From NCBI RefSeq assembly GCF_005222205.1, contig NZ_CP032348.1:62001-126000 (forward strand): a stretch of 64,000 nt of DNA, read 5' to 3'. Every line of letters starts with the position of its first letter. The first letter of the stretch is position 1. The DNA is from Azospirillum brasilense. Lineage in GTDB: Bacteria > Pseudomonadota > Alphaproteobacteria > Azospirillales > Azospirillaceae. Below, piece by piece: positions 10,327 through 18,133 of this stretch. The notes beneath the pieces were generated by a model. It was not told the DNA's origin, ran no database searches, and saw only the letters and a program-made list of their open reading frames with translations. Position numbers and translations under genes: made by a program.

Positions 10327-11442
10327 ATGAACCATCAATTCTCCCCCGCCTCCCTGGCCGCCGGGATGCAGAGCGTCGGCGTCCGCATCGACGGCGTGGA
10401 CCTGTCCTACGGCAGCCACCGCGTGCTGAAGGACATCCACCTCGACATCAAGCCGGGCGAGTTCTTCGCCTTCCTCGGCCCGTCGGGCTGCGGCAAGACC
10501 ACGCTGCTGCGGCTGATCGCCGGCTTCAACACGGCGCAGCGCGGGGCGGTGACGATCGGCGGGCGCGACATCTCGGGCCTGCCGGCGCACAAGCGCGACG
10601 TCGGCATGGTGTTCCAGAGCTACGCGCTGTGGCCGCACATGACGGTGCGCCGCAACGTCGCCTTCGGGCTGGAGGAGCGGCGCGTGCCGCGCGCGGAGAT
10701 CGAGCGGCGGGTGGACGCGGCGCTCGACCTCGTCGGGCTGAAGCATCTGGCCGACCGCCGTCCGTCGCAGCTGTCGGGCGGCCAGCAGCAGCGCGTCGCG
10801 CTCGCCCGCACCATCGTGATCGAGCCGAAGGTGCTGCTGCTGGACGAGCCGCTGTCGAACCTGGACGCCAAGCTGCGCGTGCAGATGCGCCAGGAGCTGC
10901 TGAGCCTGCAGCGCAAGCTGGGGCTGACCACCATCTTCGTCACCCACGACCAGGAGGAGGCCAACACCATCTGCGACCGCATCGCGGTGATGGAGGACGG
11001 CATCGTCCAGCAGGTGGGCACCCCGCAGGAGCTGTACGACCACCCGGCCAACCTGTTCGTCGCCGGCTTCCTCGGCACCGCCAACGTGCTGGAGGGGCAG
11101 GTGCGCGCCGTGGACGGCGGGACGGCCTTCGTCATCGGCGGCGGCGTGCCGATTCCGCTGCCGCACGGCGTGGAGCCGGGGGCCGAGGGCAAGCTGATGT
11201 TCCGGCCGCAAAATCTCTTTATCCGCCAGGACGGCGGGCCGCCGCGCGCGGGCCATGTCCGGCTGATGGGCGTGGTGCGGCACCGCGAGTTCCTGGGCGC
11301 CTCGATCCGCTACGCGGTGGACATCGGGGGACAGCAGGTTCAGGTTGACGCCCCGCACCAGGCCGGCGACGCGCTGCTGCCGACCGACACCCCGATCACC
11401 CTCGACCTCGCGGCCGACAAGGCCCGCTTCCTGCGCCGATAG
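10327..11442 (+). CDS. ABC transporter ATP-binding protein (FbpC/PotA class with TOBE domain)
   Basis: A 371-residue ATPase with Walker A GPSGCGKTT, Q-loop VFQSYALWPHMTV, signature LSGGQQQR, Walker B LLLDEPLSNLDAKLR and switch H in FVTHDQEEA. The C-terminal ~110 residues form a TOBE-type regulatory domain (GKLMFRPQNLFIRQ). The ATG at 10327 is used because an upstream-extended frame runs through the permease gene. The preceding GAGGGGAACC provides a ribosome site. It energises the importer encoded by the two preceding genes. Confidence 0.93.
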   Translation: MNHQFSPASLAAGMQSVGVRIDGVDLSYGSHRVLKDIHLDIKPGEFFAFLGPSGCGKTTLLRLIAGFNTAQRGAVTIGGRDISGLPAHKRDVGMVFQSYALWPHMTVRRNVAFGLEERRVPRAEIERRVDAALDLVGLKHLADRRPSQLSGGQQQRVALARTIVIEPKVLLLDEPLSNLDAKLRVQMRQELLSLQRKLGLTTIFVTHDQEEANTICDRIAVMEDGIVQQVGTPQELYDHPANLFVAGFLGTANVLEGQVRAVDGGTAFVIGGGVPIPLPHGVEPGAEGKLMFRPQNLFIRQDGGPPRAGHVRLMGVVRHREFLGASIRYAVDIGGQQVQVDAPHQAGDALLPTDTPITLDLAADKARFLRR

Positions 11443-11455
11443 GAGTCGCATTCCG

Positions 11456-12151
11456 GTGACCAGCCTTCCCAACCGCACGTCCTTGCGTGCCGTCGCCTTC
11501 GACCTCGACGGCACGCTGGTGGACAGCGCCGCCGACCTGATGCACGCCTCCAACGCCCTGCTCGCCGAGTTGGGCCGCCCGCCGGTCGATCTGCCGGCGG
11601 TGCGCTCCTTCATCGGCGACGGGGTGGCCAAGCTGGTGGAGCGGGTCCTGACCGCCACCGGCGGCCTGCCCGGAGCGGAGGAGACGGCGGCCCACACCCG
11701 CCGCTTCCTCGCCATCTACGAGGCCGACCCCAGCGCCCACAGCGCGCTCTATCCCGGTGTCGCGGAGACACTGACGGCGCTGTCCGCGGCCGGGCTGAAA
11801 CTGGGGGTGTGCACCAACAAGCCGATGGCGGCGACCCGGCGGCTGCTCGCCGACCTGGGCATCGCCGATCGCTTCACGGCGGTGGTCGGCGGGGACAGCT
11901 TCCCCACCCGCAAGCCCTCGCCGGAGCCGGTGCTCGGCCTGCTCGCCCTGATGGATGTCCGGCCGGAGGAGACCGTCTTCGTCGGCGACAACGAGCATGA
12001 CGTGGCCGCCGCCCGCGCCGCCGGGGTGGCGCGGGTGCTGGTGCTGCGCTACGGCTACGCGCGGGTGCCGCTCGACAGCCTTCCCCACGACGGCATTCTG
12101 GAGCGCTTCGGCGACCTGACGGGGGCGCTGTCGGCGGCCTCGGCATGCTGA
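11456..12151 (+). CDS. gph: Phosphoglycolate phosphatase-like HAD hydrolase
   Basis: A 231-residue HAD-superfamily phosphatase starting at GTG 11456 behind AGGAG. Motif I is FDLDGTLVDSAADL (nucleophile and acid/base aspartates), motif II is LGVCTNKP, the motif III lysine is in PTRKPSPEP, and motif IV is VFVGDNEHDVAAARAAG. The helical cap of Gph-type enzymes is present (FIGDGVAKLVERVL). Family members hydrolyse 2-phosphoglycolate, though specificity is broad. Being in the same operon as an importer suggests it dephosphorylates the imported compound. Its last seven bases overlap the next gene, which implies translational coupling. Confidence 0.85.
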   Translation: MTSLPNRTSLRAVAFDLDGTLVDSAADLMHASNALLAELGRPPVDLPAVRSFIGDGVAKLVERVLTATGGLPGAEETAAHTRRFLAIYEADPSAHSALYPGVAETLTALSAAGLKLGVCTNKPMAATRRLLADLGIADRFTAVVGGDSFPTRKPSPEPVLGLLALMDVRPEETVFVGDNEHDVAAARAAGVARVLVLRYGYARVPLDSLPHDGILERFGDLTGALSAASAC

Positions 12152-12699
12152 ACCGTCTCGTCTTCTGCCGGCATGGCGAGACGGAGAGCAACGTCGGCGG
12201 CTGGCTGGCCGGGTCGCGCGACGTGTCGCTGACCGAGCGCGGGCGGGCGCAGGCCCATGCCGCCGCCACGGCGCTGGCCGCCCAGGGAAGCCCGGTCGCC
12301 GCCATTCACTCCAGCCCGCAGCGGCGCGCGCTGGAAACCGCCGGCGTCATCGGCGCGGCGCTGGGCCTGACGGTGACCGTCGTCCCCGGTCTGGAAGAAA
12401 GGCGCTGGGGCGATCTGGAGGGGGGCGCCGTCCCGGCGGACCTCCTGCGCGAAGAGGTGCCGGGCGGCGAAAGCCTCACGGCCTTCCAGGCCCGCGTCGC
12501 CGCGGCCTTGGAGGGCTTGCCGGTTCCGGCGGACGGTCGTCCGCCGCTGGTGGTGGCGCACGCCGGCACGTGGCACGCGCTGTGCCGCTGGCTTGGCCTC
12601 GCCCCGGACACGCTGTGGCCGCCCAACGCGATGCCCGTGACGCTGGAGCGCGCCGGGGTTTTTGAAAGCGTCGGGACGCCGGTCAGCGGATCTCGATGA
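12145..12699 (+). CDS. Histidine phosphatase family protein (phosphoglycerate-mutase-like)
   Basis: A 184-residue branch-1 histidine phosphatase. The catalytic RHGETESN follows VFC near the N-terminus. A second basic cluster SSPQRRALETA, the acid EERRWGDLEG and the second catalytic histidine in LVVAHAGTWHALCRWLG complete the active site. It starts inside the end of the HAD gene (ATG within ATGCTGA), so the two are coupled. The family includes cobalamin (alpha-ribazole) phosphatases and broad sugar-phosphate phosphatases. In this operon a role in dephosphorylating an imported phosphoester is more likely than glycolytic mutase activity. Confidence 0.85.
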   Translation: MLNRLVFCRHGETESNVGGWLAGSRDVSLTERGRAQAHAAATALAAQGSPVAAIHSSPQRRALETAGVIGAALGLTVTVVPGLEERRWGDLEGGAVPADLLREEVPGGESLTAFQARVAAALEGLPVPADGRPPLVVAHAGTWHALCRWLGLAPDTLWPPNAMPVTLERAGVFESVGTPVSGSR

Positions 12700-12847
12700 G
12701 GTCCGTCAACTCGCGCACGACCAGCTCCAGGCTGTCGGCCACCGCCTCGCAGGACACCCGTTCCTCCGGGGTGGTGAAGTCGGCGGAGCGCAGGGTGGCG
12801 ATCTGCTCCTTCAACCGGCCGATGTAGGCGATCAGCTTTTCTTCCAT
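12683..12847 (-). CDS. Small hypothetical protein, 54 residues, helical
   Basis: MEEKLIAYIGRLKEQIATLR followed by a second amphipathic helix ending in LTDLIEIR. The frame starts at ATG 12847 and its last 17 bases overlap the 3' end of the histidine phosphatase gene on the other strand. The protein is acidic with regular heptad-like leucines, which looks like a genuine short helical-hairpin protein and not a random frame. The ribosome site is weak (GGGTCC region). No family is recognised and function is unknown. Confidence 0.5.
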   Translation of the reverse strand: MEEKLIAYIGRLKEQIATLRSADFTTPEERVSCEAVADSLELVVRELTDLIEIR

Positions 12848-12965
12848 GCCCGGACCCCGTGGCGCGAGAGGCTTCCCACTACGATAACAGGGGACCGGGG
12901 GCTTTGGCGCCCGGATTCTCCGCCGATGGGCGGATACCGGCACCAAAGCGCCATCGTCAGGGCCG

Positions 12966-14474
12966 TCACAAGGGCTTGATGCCCTGCCGGTAGGTGAACA
13001 GATCGGTCTTGTCATACGCCGTCTTCACCTGCCGCAGCCGGGCGTAGTTGCCGCCGTAATAGGCGCCCGACCAGTCCTTCAGGGACGGGTCGGGGAAGTT
13101 CTGGAAGGCGCCCGCCGCCTTGGTGGCCGTATTGACGGTGGCGTAGAACCGCTCCTGCCAAGCCAGATTCTCTTCCACCAGGGACTTCGGGTCCTTCCGG
13201 TTCCACCAGTTCACCTCGGAGGAGAACAGCCAGTCGTAGCCGCGGTGGACGTAGGCGGTCGCGTCCGCCGCCATGGCGTTGACCTTGCCGCCGACCTGGA
13301 AGAACTTGAAGGCGTTGGCCATGCTGGTGCCCGGCATGCGCTCGGCGAGCCGGATCATGGCGGCGACGGACTCGGGCGTGATGTCCGCCGCCCTCATGTA
13401 GGAGGATTTCTCCTGATAGAAGTAGGGATAGGTGAACTCGCTCAGCAGGTCCTGCGCCGGCCAATAGGCGATGTCGCGGTCGATCCGCGTCTTCGACGCC
13501 TTCTCCAGGACCGGGCCGATGATCGCCTCGACCGTCGTGCCGCATTTATGCAATTGGCCGAGGATGGAGACGGTGAGCCGCGGATCGGCGCTGCCGCGCG
13601 CCGGCTTGGTGACGTTGATCTTGCTGCCGAACTCCGGCGGCGCCTCCGCCAGACGGGTCAGCAGGGTGTGGAGCACCTCGCCCACATCCGTGGTCCAGGT
13701 GATGTCGAAAAAGGTGACGGTCTCAACCGGGAAGGTGCGCAGGGTGAAGGACGTGTTGATCCCGAAATTCCCGCCGGCACCGCCGCGGCAGGCCCAGAAC
13801 AGGTCGCTGCCGTCGCCGCTGTCCTGGATGTCGGCATGCAGCGCGCCGTCCGCCGTGACGATGCTCGTGGCCTGGAGCAGGTCCGACCCCATGCCGAACA
13901 TGCGCATGTTGAAGCCGATGCCGCCGCCCAGCAGGAAGCCCGCCGCCCCCACGGTCGTGCAGCGCCCGTGGGTGACGGTGCGGTTCAGCCGTTCGAGCGC
14001 TTGGTAGACCATGCCGTTCAGGGCGCCGCCGCCCACCTTGACCAGCCCGTCCCCACCGGGCAGGGCGGTGATGGCGCTGAGGGGCGTCATGTCGATGAGC
14101 AGGCCGGGGGTGGTGGAGAAGCCCGCGTAATTGTGCCCGCCGCTGCGCACGGCGAACCGGGCGCCGTGCTTTTTCACCCAGGCGACGCAGGCCTGCACGT
14201 CCGTCTCGCTCGCGCAACGCGCGATGGCGATCGGAAGCGTCCGGAAACGCAGATTGTTCGGTCGGGCGTAATCGTCGAAGAACGGTTCGTCGGGCAGCAC
14301 CACACCGCCCTGAACCGCCCCGGCCAAGTCCCTGAGCGCCGAGGCCGCGATCCGGTGGTCGCCGGAATCCGCGAGCGCGGGGAAGGGGGCGACGCTGGTG
14401 AGCGCCGAGGCGGCGGCGAAACGGCCCGCCCCGACCAGGAACATGCGGCGGCTCGGCTGAACGGCGCTGAACAT
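12966..14474 (-). CDS. Tat-exported FAD-linked oxidoreductase, berberine-bridge (BBE) type
   Basis: A 502-residue protein with a twin-arginine signal (SRRMFLVGAGRFAAASALTS, cleavage near ALA-DS), a PCMH-type FAD-binding domain and a C-terminal BBE domain (NYARLRQVKTAYDKTDLFTYRQGI). Histidine 114 in RSGGHNYAGF and cysteine 172 in HGRCTTVGAAG sit 58 residues apart. This matches the two residues that bind FAD covalently in glucooligosaccharide oxidase and berberine bridge enzyme, so bicovalent flavin is expected. Such enzymes oxidise sugars or alkaloid-like substrates with O2. Export suggests action in the periplasm on an external substrate. It stands alone, without an obvious operon partner. 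Confidence 0.88.
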   Translation of the reverse strand: MFSAVQPSRRMFLVGAGRFAAASALTSVAPFPALADSGDHRIAASALRDLAGAVQGGVVLPDEPFFDDYARPNNLRFRTLPIAIARCASETDVQACVAWVKKHGARFAVRSGGHNYAGFSTTPGLLIDMTPLSAITALPGGDGLVKVGGGALNGMVYQALERLNRTVTHGRCTTVGAAGFLLGGGIGFNMRMFGMGSDLLQATSIVTADGALHADIQDSGDGSDLFWACRGGAGGNFGINTSFTLRTFPVETVTFFDITWTTDVGEVLHTLLTRLAEAPPEFGSKINVTKPARGSADPRLTVSILGQLHKCGTTVEAIIGPVLEKASKTRIDRDIAYWPAQDLLSEFTYPYFYQEKSSYMRAADITPESVAAMIRLAERMPGTSMANAFKFFQVGGKVNAMAADATAYVHRGYDWLFSSEVNWWNRKDPKSLVEENLAWQERFYATVNTATKAAGAFQNFPDPSLKDWSGAYYGGNYARLRQVKTAYDKTDLFTYRQGIKPL

Positions 14475-14761
14475 TGGATTCCCCTCCCACGGACATTTAT
14501 GGGAGTATGTACAACTTTTTGGGAATTTCCGGAAGGCGTCTGCTTCTTAACAGCGATCAGCGAAAGGGAGGGCCGTCGCTGCAGGTGTGATTCGTCGGGT
14601 TTGCCCGTTTGAACCGGCGGCGTTTCGCTTGCGCAAAACACGGTCGCAGCGCGCCGTCGAGACGCCGGATCGAGTCAAAGACATGGGAGAATGGAGCGCA
14701 GCGTCCGGATTCGGCCAGTGTGGCCGGAACACCATCTCCTCGAACCAGACCTTGAGGAAAA

Positions 14762-14837
14762 TGGTGCCCAGGGACGGAGTCGAACCGCCGACACGGGGAT
14801 TTTCAGTCCCCTGCTCTACCAACTGAGCTACCTGGGC
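14762..14837 (-). tRNA. tRNA-Phe (anticodon GAA)
   Basis: Read on the minus strand, the acceptor arms are GCCCAGG and CCTGGGC, followed by discriminator A and an encoded CCA. The D arm is GCTC...GAGC, the anticodon stem GGGGA/TCCCC with loop CTGAAAA (GAA at 14802-14804), and the T arm contains GGTTCGACTCC. All four stems pair. Confidence 0.98.
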
Positions 14838-14960
14838 GCCGCTGCGTGCGGGGGCGTCTTATAAGAAGAAGCGGAGCGCTTGTCCAGCGCAATTCGACAC
14901 CCGTTCAGAAGAGATTTTTCCAGACCGGTCAAGCGCGTTTGGGGGGCGCTAACCCGAAAG

Positions 14961-14971
14961 TGGTCATACCA
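14961..14971 (+). promoter_or_regulatory. GntR/FadR-type operator-like palindrome TGGTCATACCA
   Basis: TGGT-CAT-ACCA is a perfect inverted repeat with the arms and 3-bp spacing of PdhR/LldR-type GntR binding sites. It lies about 210 bp upstream of adhE. No GntR gene is in the window, so the regulator is unknown. Confidence 0.4.
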
Positions 14972-14974
14972 GTT

Positions 14975-14988
14975 TTGACCTGAGTCAT
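14975..14988 (+). promoter_or_regulatory. Possible FNR/CRP-family box upstream of adhE
   Basis: TTGACCTGAGTCAT matches the TTGA-N6-TCAA FNR-type pattern except at the last base. An oxygen-responsive site would fit adhE, which is normally fermentative. It is one mismatch from the core and unsupported by a clear -10. Confidence 0.35.
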
Positions 14989-15177
14989 GGTCCCTCACCC
15001 ATGGCCGGGGGATAGTTTCCCTGCCGCGCGGACAGGACCGAAGCGCCGCCCGGCCATGACCGATTTTCCGTGCGTGCCCCGGATGCCGGTGTCTGAAGGG
15101 CGTCAACCCGCCCGCATCCGCTGTCCAGGACCGGCCCGAAGGGGCTGGCGGCGCGCCAACCGCAGAGGCGACACGAT

Positions 15178-17838
15178 ATGCCCGTCACCACGCTTGCAGA
15201 CCTCAACGACCTCGTCCTCCGCGTCCGGGAGGCGCAGAAAGTCTACGCCGGCTTCCCGCAGGAGACCGTGGACCGCATCTTCCGCAGCGCCGCCCTGGCC
15301 GCGGCCAACGCGCGCATCCCGCTGGCGAAGCTGGCGGTCGCCGAGACGCGCATGGGCGTGATGGAGGACAAGGTCGTCAAGAACCACTTCGCCTCCGAAT
15401 ACATCTACAACAAGTACAAGGACGAGAAGACCTGCGGCATCCTCGAGGAGGACCCGGAATACGGCATCATGACGATCGCCGAGCCGGTGGGGCTGATCTG
15501 CGCCATCGTGCCGACGACGAACCCGACCTCGACCGCCATCTTCAAGGCGCTGATCAGCCTGAAGACGCGCAACGGCATCGTCTTCTCGCCGCACCCCCGC
15601 GCCCGCAAGGCGACCTGCGAGGCCGCGCGGATCGTGCTCCAGGCGGCGGTGGAGGCCGGCGCGCCGCCGGACATCATCGGCTGGATCGACGAGCCCTCGG
15701 TGGAATTGTCGAACGCGGTGATGCACCACCCCGACATCAACCTGATCCTGGCGACCGGCGGGCCGGGCATGGTCAAGGCGGCCTATTCCTCGGGCAAGCC
15801 GGCCATCGGCGTCGGCGCCGGCAACACCCCGGCGGTGATCGACGAGTTCGCCGACATCAAGCGGGCCGTCGCCTCCATCCTGATGTCCAAGACCTTCGAC
15901 AACGGCGTGGTCTGCGCGTCGGAGCAGTCGGCCATCGTCGTGGACGCCGTCTATGACGCGGTGCGCGACCGCTTCGCCCACCATGGCGGCCACATCCTGT
16001 CGGCCACCGATGCCGACGCGGTGCGCAAGGTGCTGCTGAAGAACGGCGCGCTGAACGCCGACATCGTCGGCCAGTCGGCCGGCGCCATCGCCGCCATGGC
16101 CGGGGTGAGCGTTCCCGCCCACACCAAGGTGCTGATCGCCGAGGTCGAGGCGGTGACCGAGGACGAGCCCTTCGCCCACGAGAAGCTGTCGCCGACCCTG
16201 GCGCTCTACCGCGCCCGCGACTTCATGGACGCCTGCGAGAAGGCGGCCGCGCTGGTCGCGCTGGGCGGCATCGGCCACACCTCCGCCCTCTACACCGACC
16301 AGGACCAGCAGCCGGAGCGCATCCGCCATTTCGGGCAGGCGATGAAGACGGCGCGCATCCTGATCAACACGCCCTCCTCGCAGGGCGGCATCGGCGACCT
16401 CTACAATTTCCGTCTGGCGCCGTCGCTGACGCTCGGCTGCGGTTCCTGGGGCGGCAACTCGATCTCCGAGAATGTCGGGCCGCAGCACCTCATCAACCGC
16501 AAGACCGTGGCGAAGCGGGCCGAGAACATGCTGTGGCACAAGCTGCCGAAATCCATCTACTTCCGCCGCGGCTGCCTGCCCTTCGCGCTGGAGGAGCTGC
16601 GCGGGAAGAAGCGCTGCCTGATCGTCACCGACCGCTTCCTGTTCGAGAACGGCCACGTCGACGAGACCGTGCGCATCCTCAAGGGGCTGGGCCTCGCCGT
16701 GGAGACCTTCTTCGAGGTTGCCGCCGATCCCACCCTGGCGGTGGTGCGGCGCGGGCTGGCGCTCGCCAACGCCTTCCAGCCGGACGTCATCCTGGCGCTG
16801 GGCGGCGGCTCGCCGATGGACGCGGCCAAGATCATGTGGGTGATGTACGAAGCGCCGGACGTCGCCTTCGAGGATCTGGCCCTGCGCTTCATGGACATCC
16901 GCAAGCGCATCTACACCTTCCCCAAGCTGGGGGTGAAGGCGCAGTTCGTCGCCGTCCCGACCACGTCCGGCACCGGGTCGGAGGTGACGCCCTTCGCCGT
17001 GGTGACCGACGAGCGCACCGGCATCAAGTACCCCATCGCGGATTACGAACTGACGCCGACCATGGCGATCATCGACGCCAATCTGGTGATGGACATGCCC
17101 AAGGGCCTGACCGCCGCCGGGGGCATCGACGCGGTGACCCACGCGCTGGAGGCCTACGTCTCCGTCCTGGCGAACGAATACACCGACGGGCAGGCGCTCC
17201 AGGCGCTGAAGCTGCTGAAGGAGCATCTGCCCTCCGCCTACGCCAACGGCGCCAAGGACCCCAAGGCGCGCGAGCAGGTGCACAGCGCCGCCACGCTGGC
17301 CGGCATCGCCTTCGCCAACGCCTTCCTCGGCGTCTGCCATTCGATGGCGCACAAGCTGGGGGCGGAGTTCCACCTGCCGCACGGCGTCGCCAACGCGCTG
17401 CTGATCGCCAACGTCATCCGCTACAACGCCGCCGACATCCCGACCAAGCAGACCGCCTTCAGCCAGTACGACCGACCCAAGGGCGTCGCCCGCTACGCCG
17501 AGATCGCCCGCCACCTCGGCCTCGGCGGCAGCCGCGACCATGAGCGGGTGGAAACGCTGGTGGCCTGGGTGGAGGAGCTGAAGCGCACGCTGGACATCCC
17601 GGCCTCGATCCAGGCCGCCGGGGTGCCGGAGGCGGAGTTCCTGGCCCGGCTCGACGCCATCGCCGAGGCCGCCTTCGACGACCAGTGCACCGGCGCCAAC
17701 CCGCGCTTCCCGCTGGTCGCGGAAATCCGCCAGCTCCTGCTCGACAGCTACTACGGCCGCGCCTACGCCGAGGGGGCGGAGCGGGCTCCGGAGGCCGGGG
17801 CGGAGCGCAAGCCGGTGGCGCTGGTCCGTTCACGCTGA
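15178..17838 (+). CDS. adhE: Bifunctional acetaldehyde-CoA/alcohol dehydrogenase
   Basis: This 886-residue protein fuses an N-terminal CoA-acylating aldehyde dehydrogenase to a C-terminal iron-containing alcohol dehydrogenase, close to the length of Escherichia coli AdhE. The catalytic cysteine is residue 246 in NGVVCASEQSAIV. The ADH half shows the nucleotide motif LALGGGSPMDAAK and the iron ligands in GGIDAVTHALEAY and CHSMAHKLGAEFHLPHG. It converts acetyl-CoA through acetaldehyde to ethanol, or the reverse during ethanol use. AdhE usually polymerises into spirosomes. It is monocistronic, with a terminator just downstream and an unusual regulator gene next. Confidence 0.97.
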   Translation: MPVTTLADLNDLVLRVREAQKVYAGFPQETVDRIFRSAALAAANARIPLAKLAVAETRMGVMEDKVVKNHFASEYIYNKYKDEKTCGILEEDPEYGIMTIAEPVGLICAIVPTTNPTSTAIFKALISLKTRNGIVFSPHPRARKATCEAARIVLQAAVEAGAPPDIIGWIDEPSVELSNAVMHHPDINLILATGGPGMVKAAYSSGKPAIGVGAGNTPAVIDEFADIKRAVASILMSKTFDNGVVCASEQSAIVVDAVYDAVRDRFAHHGGHILSATDADAVRKVLLKNGALNADIVGQSAGAIAAMAGVSVPAHTKVLIAEVEAVTEDEPFAHEKLSPTLALYRARDFMDACEKAAALVALGGIGHTSALYTDQDQQPERIRHFGQAMKTARILINTPSSQGGIGDLYNFRLAPSLTLGCGSWGGNSISENVGPQHLINRKTVAKRAENMLWHKLPKSIYFRRGCLPFALEELRGKKRCLIVTDRFLFENGHVDETVRILKGLGLAVETFFEVAADPTLAVVRRGLALANAFQPDVILALGGGSPMDAAKIMWVMYEAPDVAFEDLALRFMDIRKRIYTFPKLGVKAQFVAVPTTSGTGSEVTPFAVVTDERTGIKYPIADYELTPTMAIIDANLVMDMPKGLTAAGGIDAVTHALEAYVSVLANEYTDGQALQALKLLKEHLPSAYANGAKDPKAREQVHSAATLAGIAFANAFLGVCHSMAHKLGAEFHLPHGVANALLIANVIRYNAADIPTKQTAFSQYDRPKGVARYAEIARHLGLGGSRDHERVETLVAWVEELKRTLDIPASIQAAGVPEAEFLARLDAIAEAAFDDQCTGANPRFPLVAEIRQLLLDSYYGRAYAEGAERAPEAGAERKPVALVRSR

Positions 17839-17864
17839 CCCCGTCACACTGATTCACGCCTGAC

Positions 17865-17914
17865 AAGGGCCGCTTGGCGCCGGGGAACCGGATGCCGGGC
17901 GGCCCTTTCTTTTG
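17865..17914 (+). terminator. Rho-independent terminator after adhE
   Basis: Arms AAGGGCCGC (17865-17873) and GCGGCCCTT (17899-17907) pair perfectly around a loop that itself can fold (GGCGCCGG.../CCGG). The 3' arm runs into TTTCTTTT. Confidence 0.8.
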
Positions 17915-18133
17915 CCCGGAAAAAAAGCCGGTCTGCCGAAGACTTCACGCCCTGACGCCATGAAACGTCGATTGGCTGTGAACCCATTGTCCGAAACGGC
18001 GGCAGGTGATTCCGGTCATGATTCGATCCTATCAATCCGATTACCGCCATCGCGGCCACGCGATGCATGCATTCGTCTTCAAGGTCCGGCGCTCGCGGAA
18101 TACACGGCACGGCTTTACCAGGGAGGCGGTGCG

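Larger units (their letters stand above)
14838..15177. other. Intergenic region between tRNA-Phe and adhE
   Basis: 340 bp with no supported gene. The half nearest adhE contains two operator-like palindromes (14961-14971 and 14975-14988, listed separately) and a ribosome binding site (AGAGG) before the adhE ATG. Confidence 0.6.

Noticed and set aside
14547..14826. Short frames covering the tRNA-Phe on both strands
   Set aside because: They translate tRNA sequence (VGGSTPS-like strings), a common artefact.
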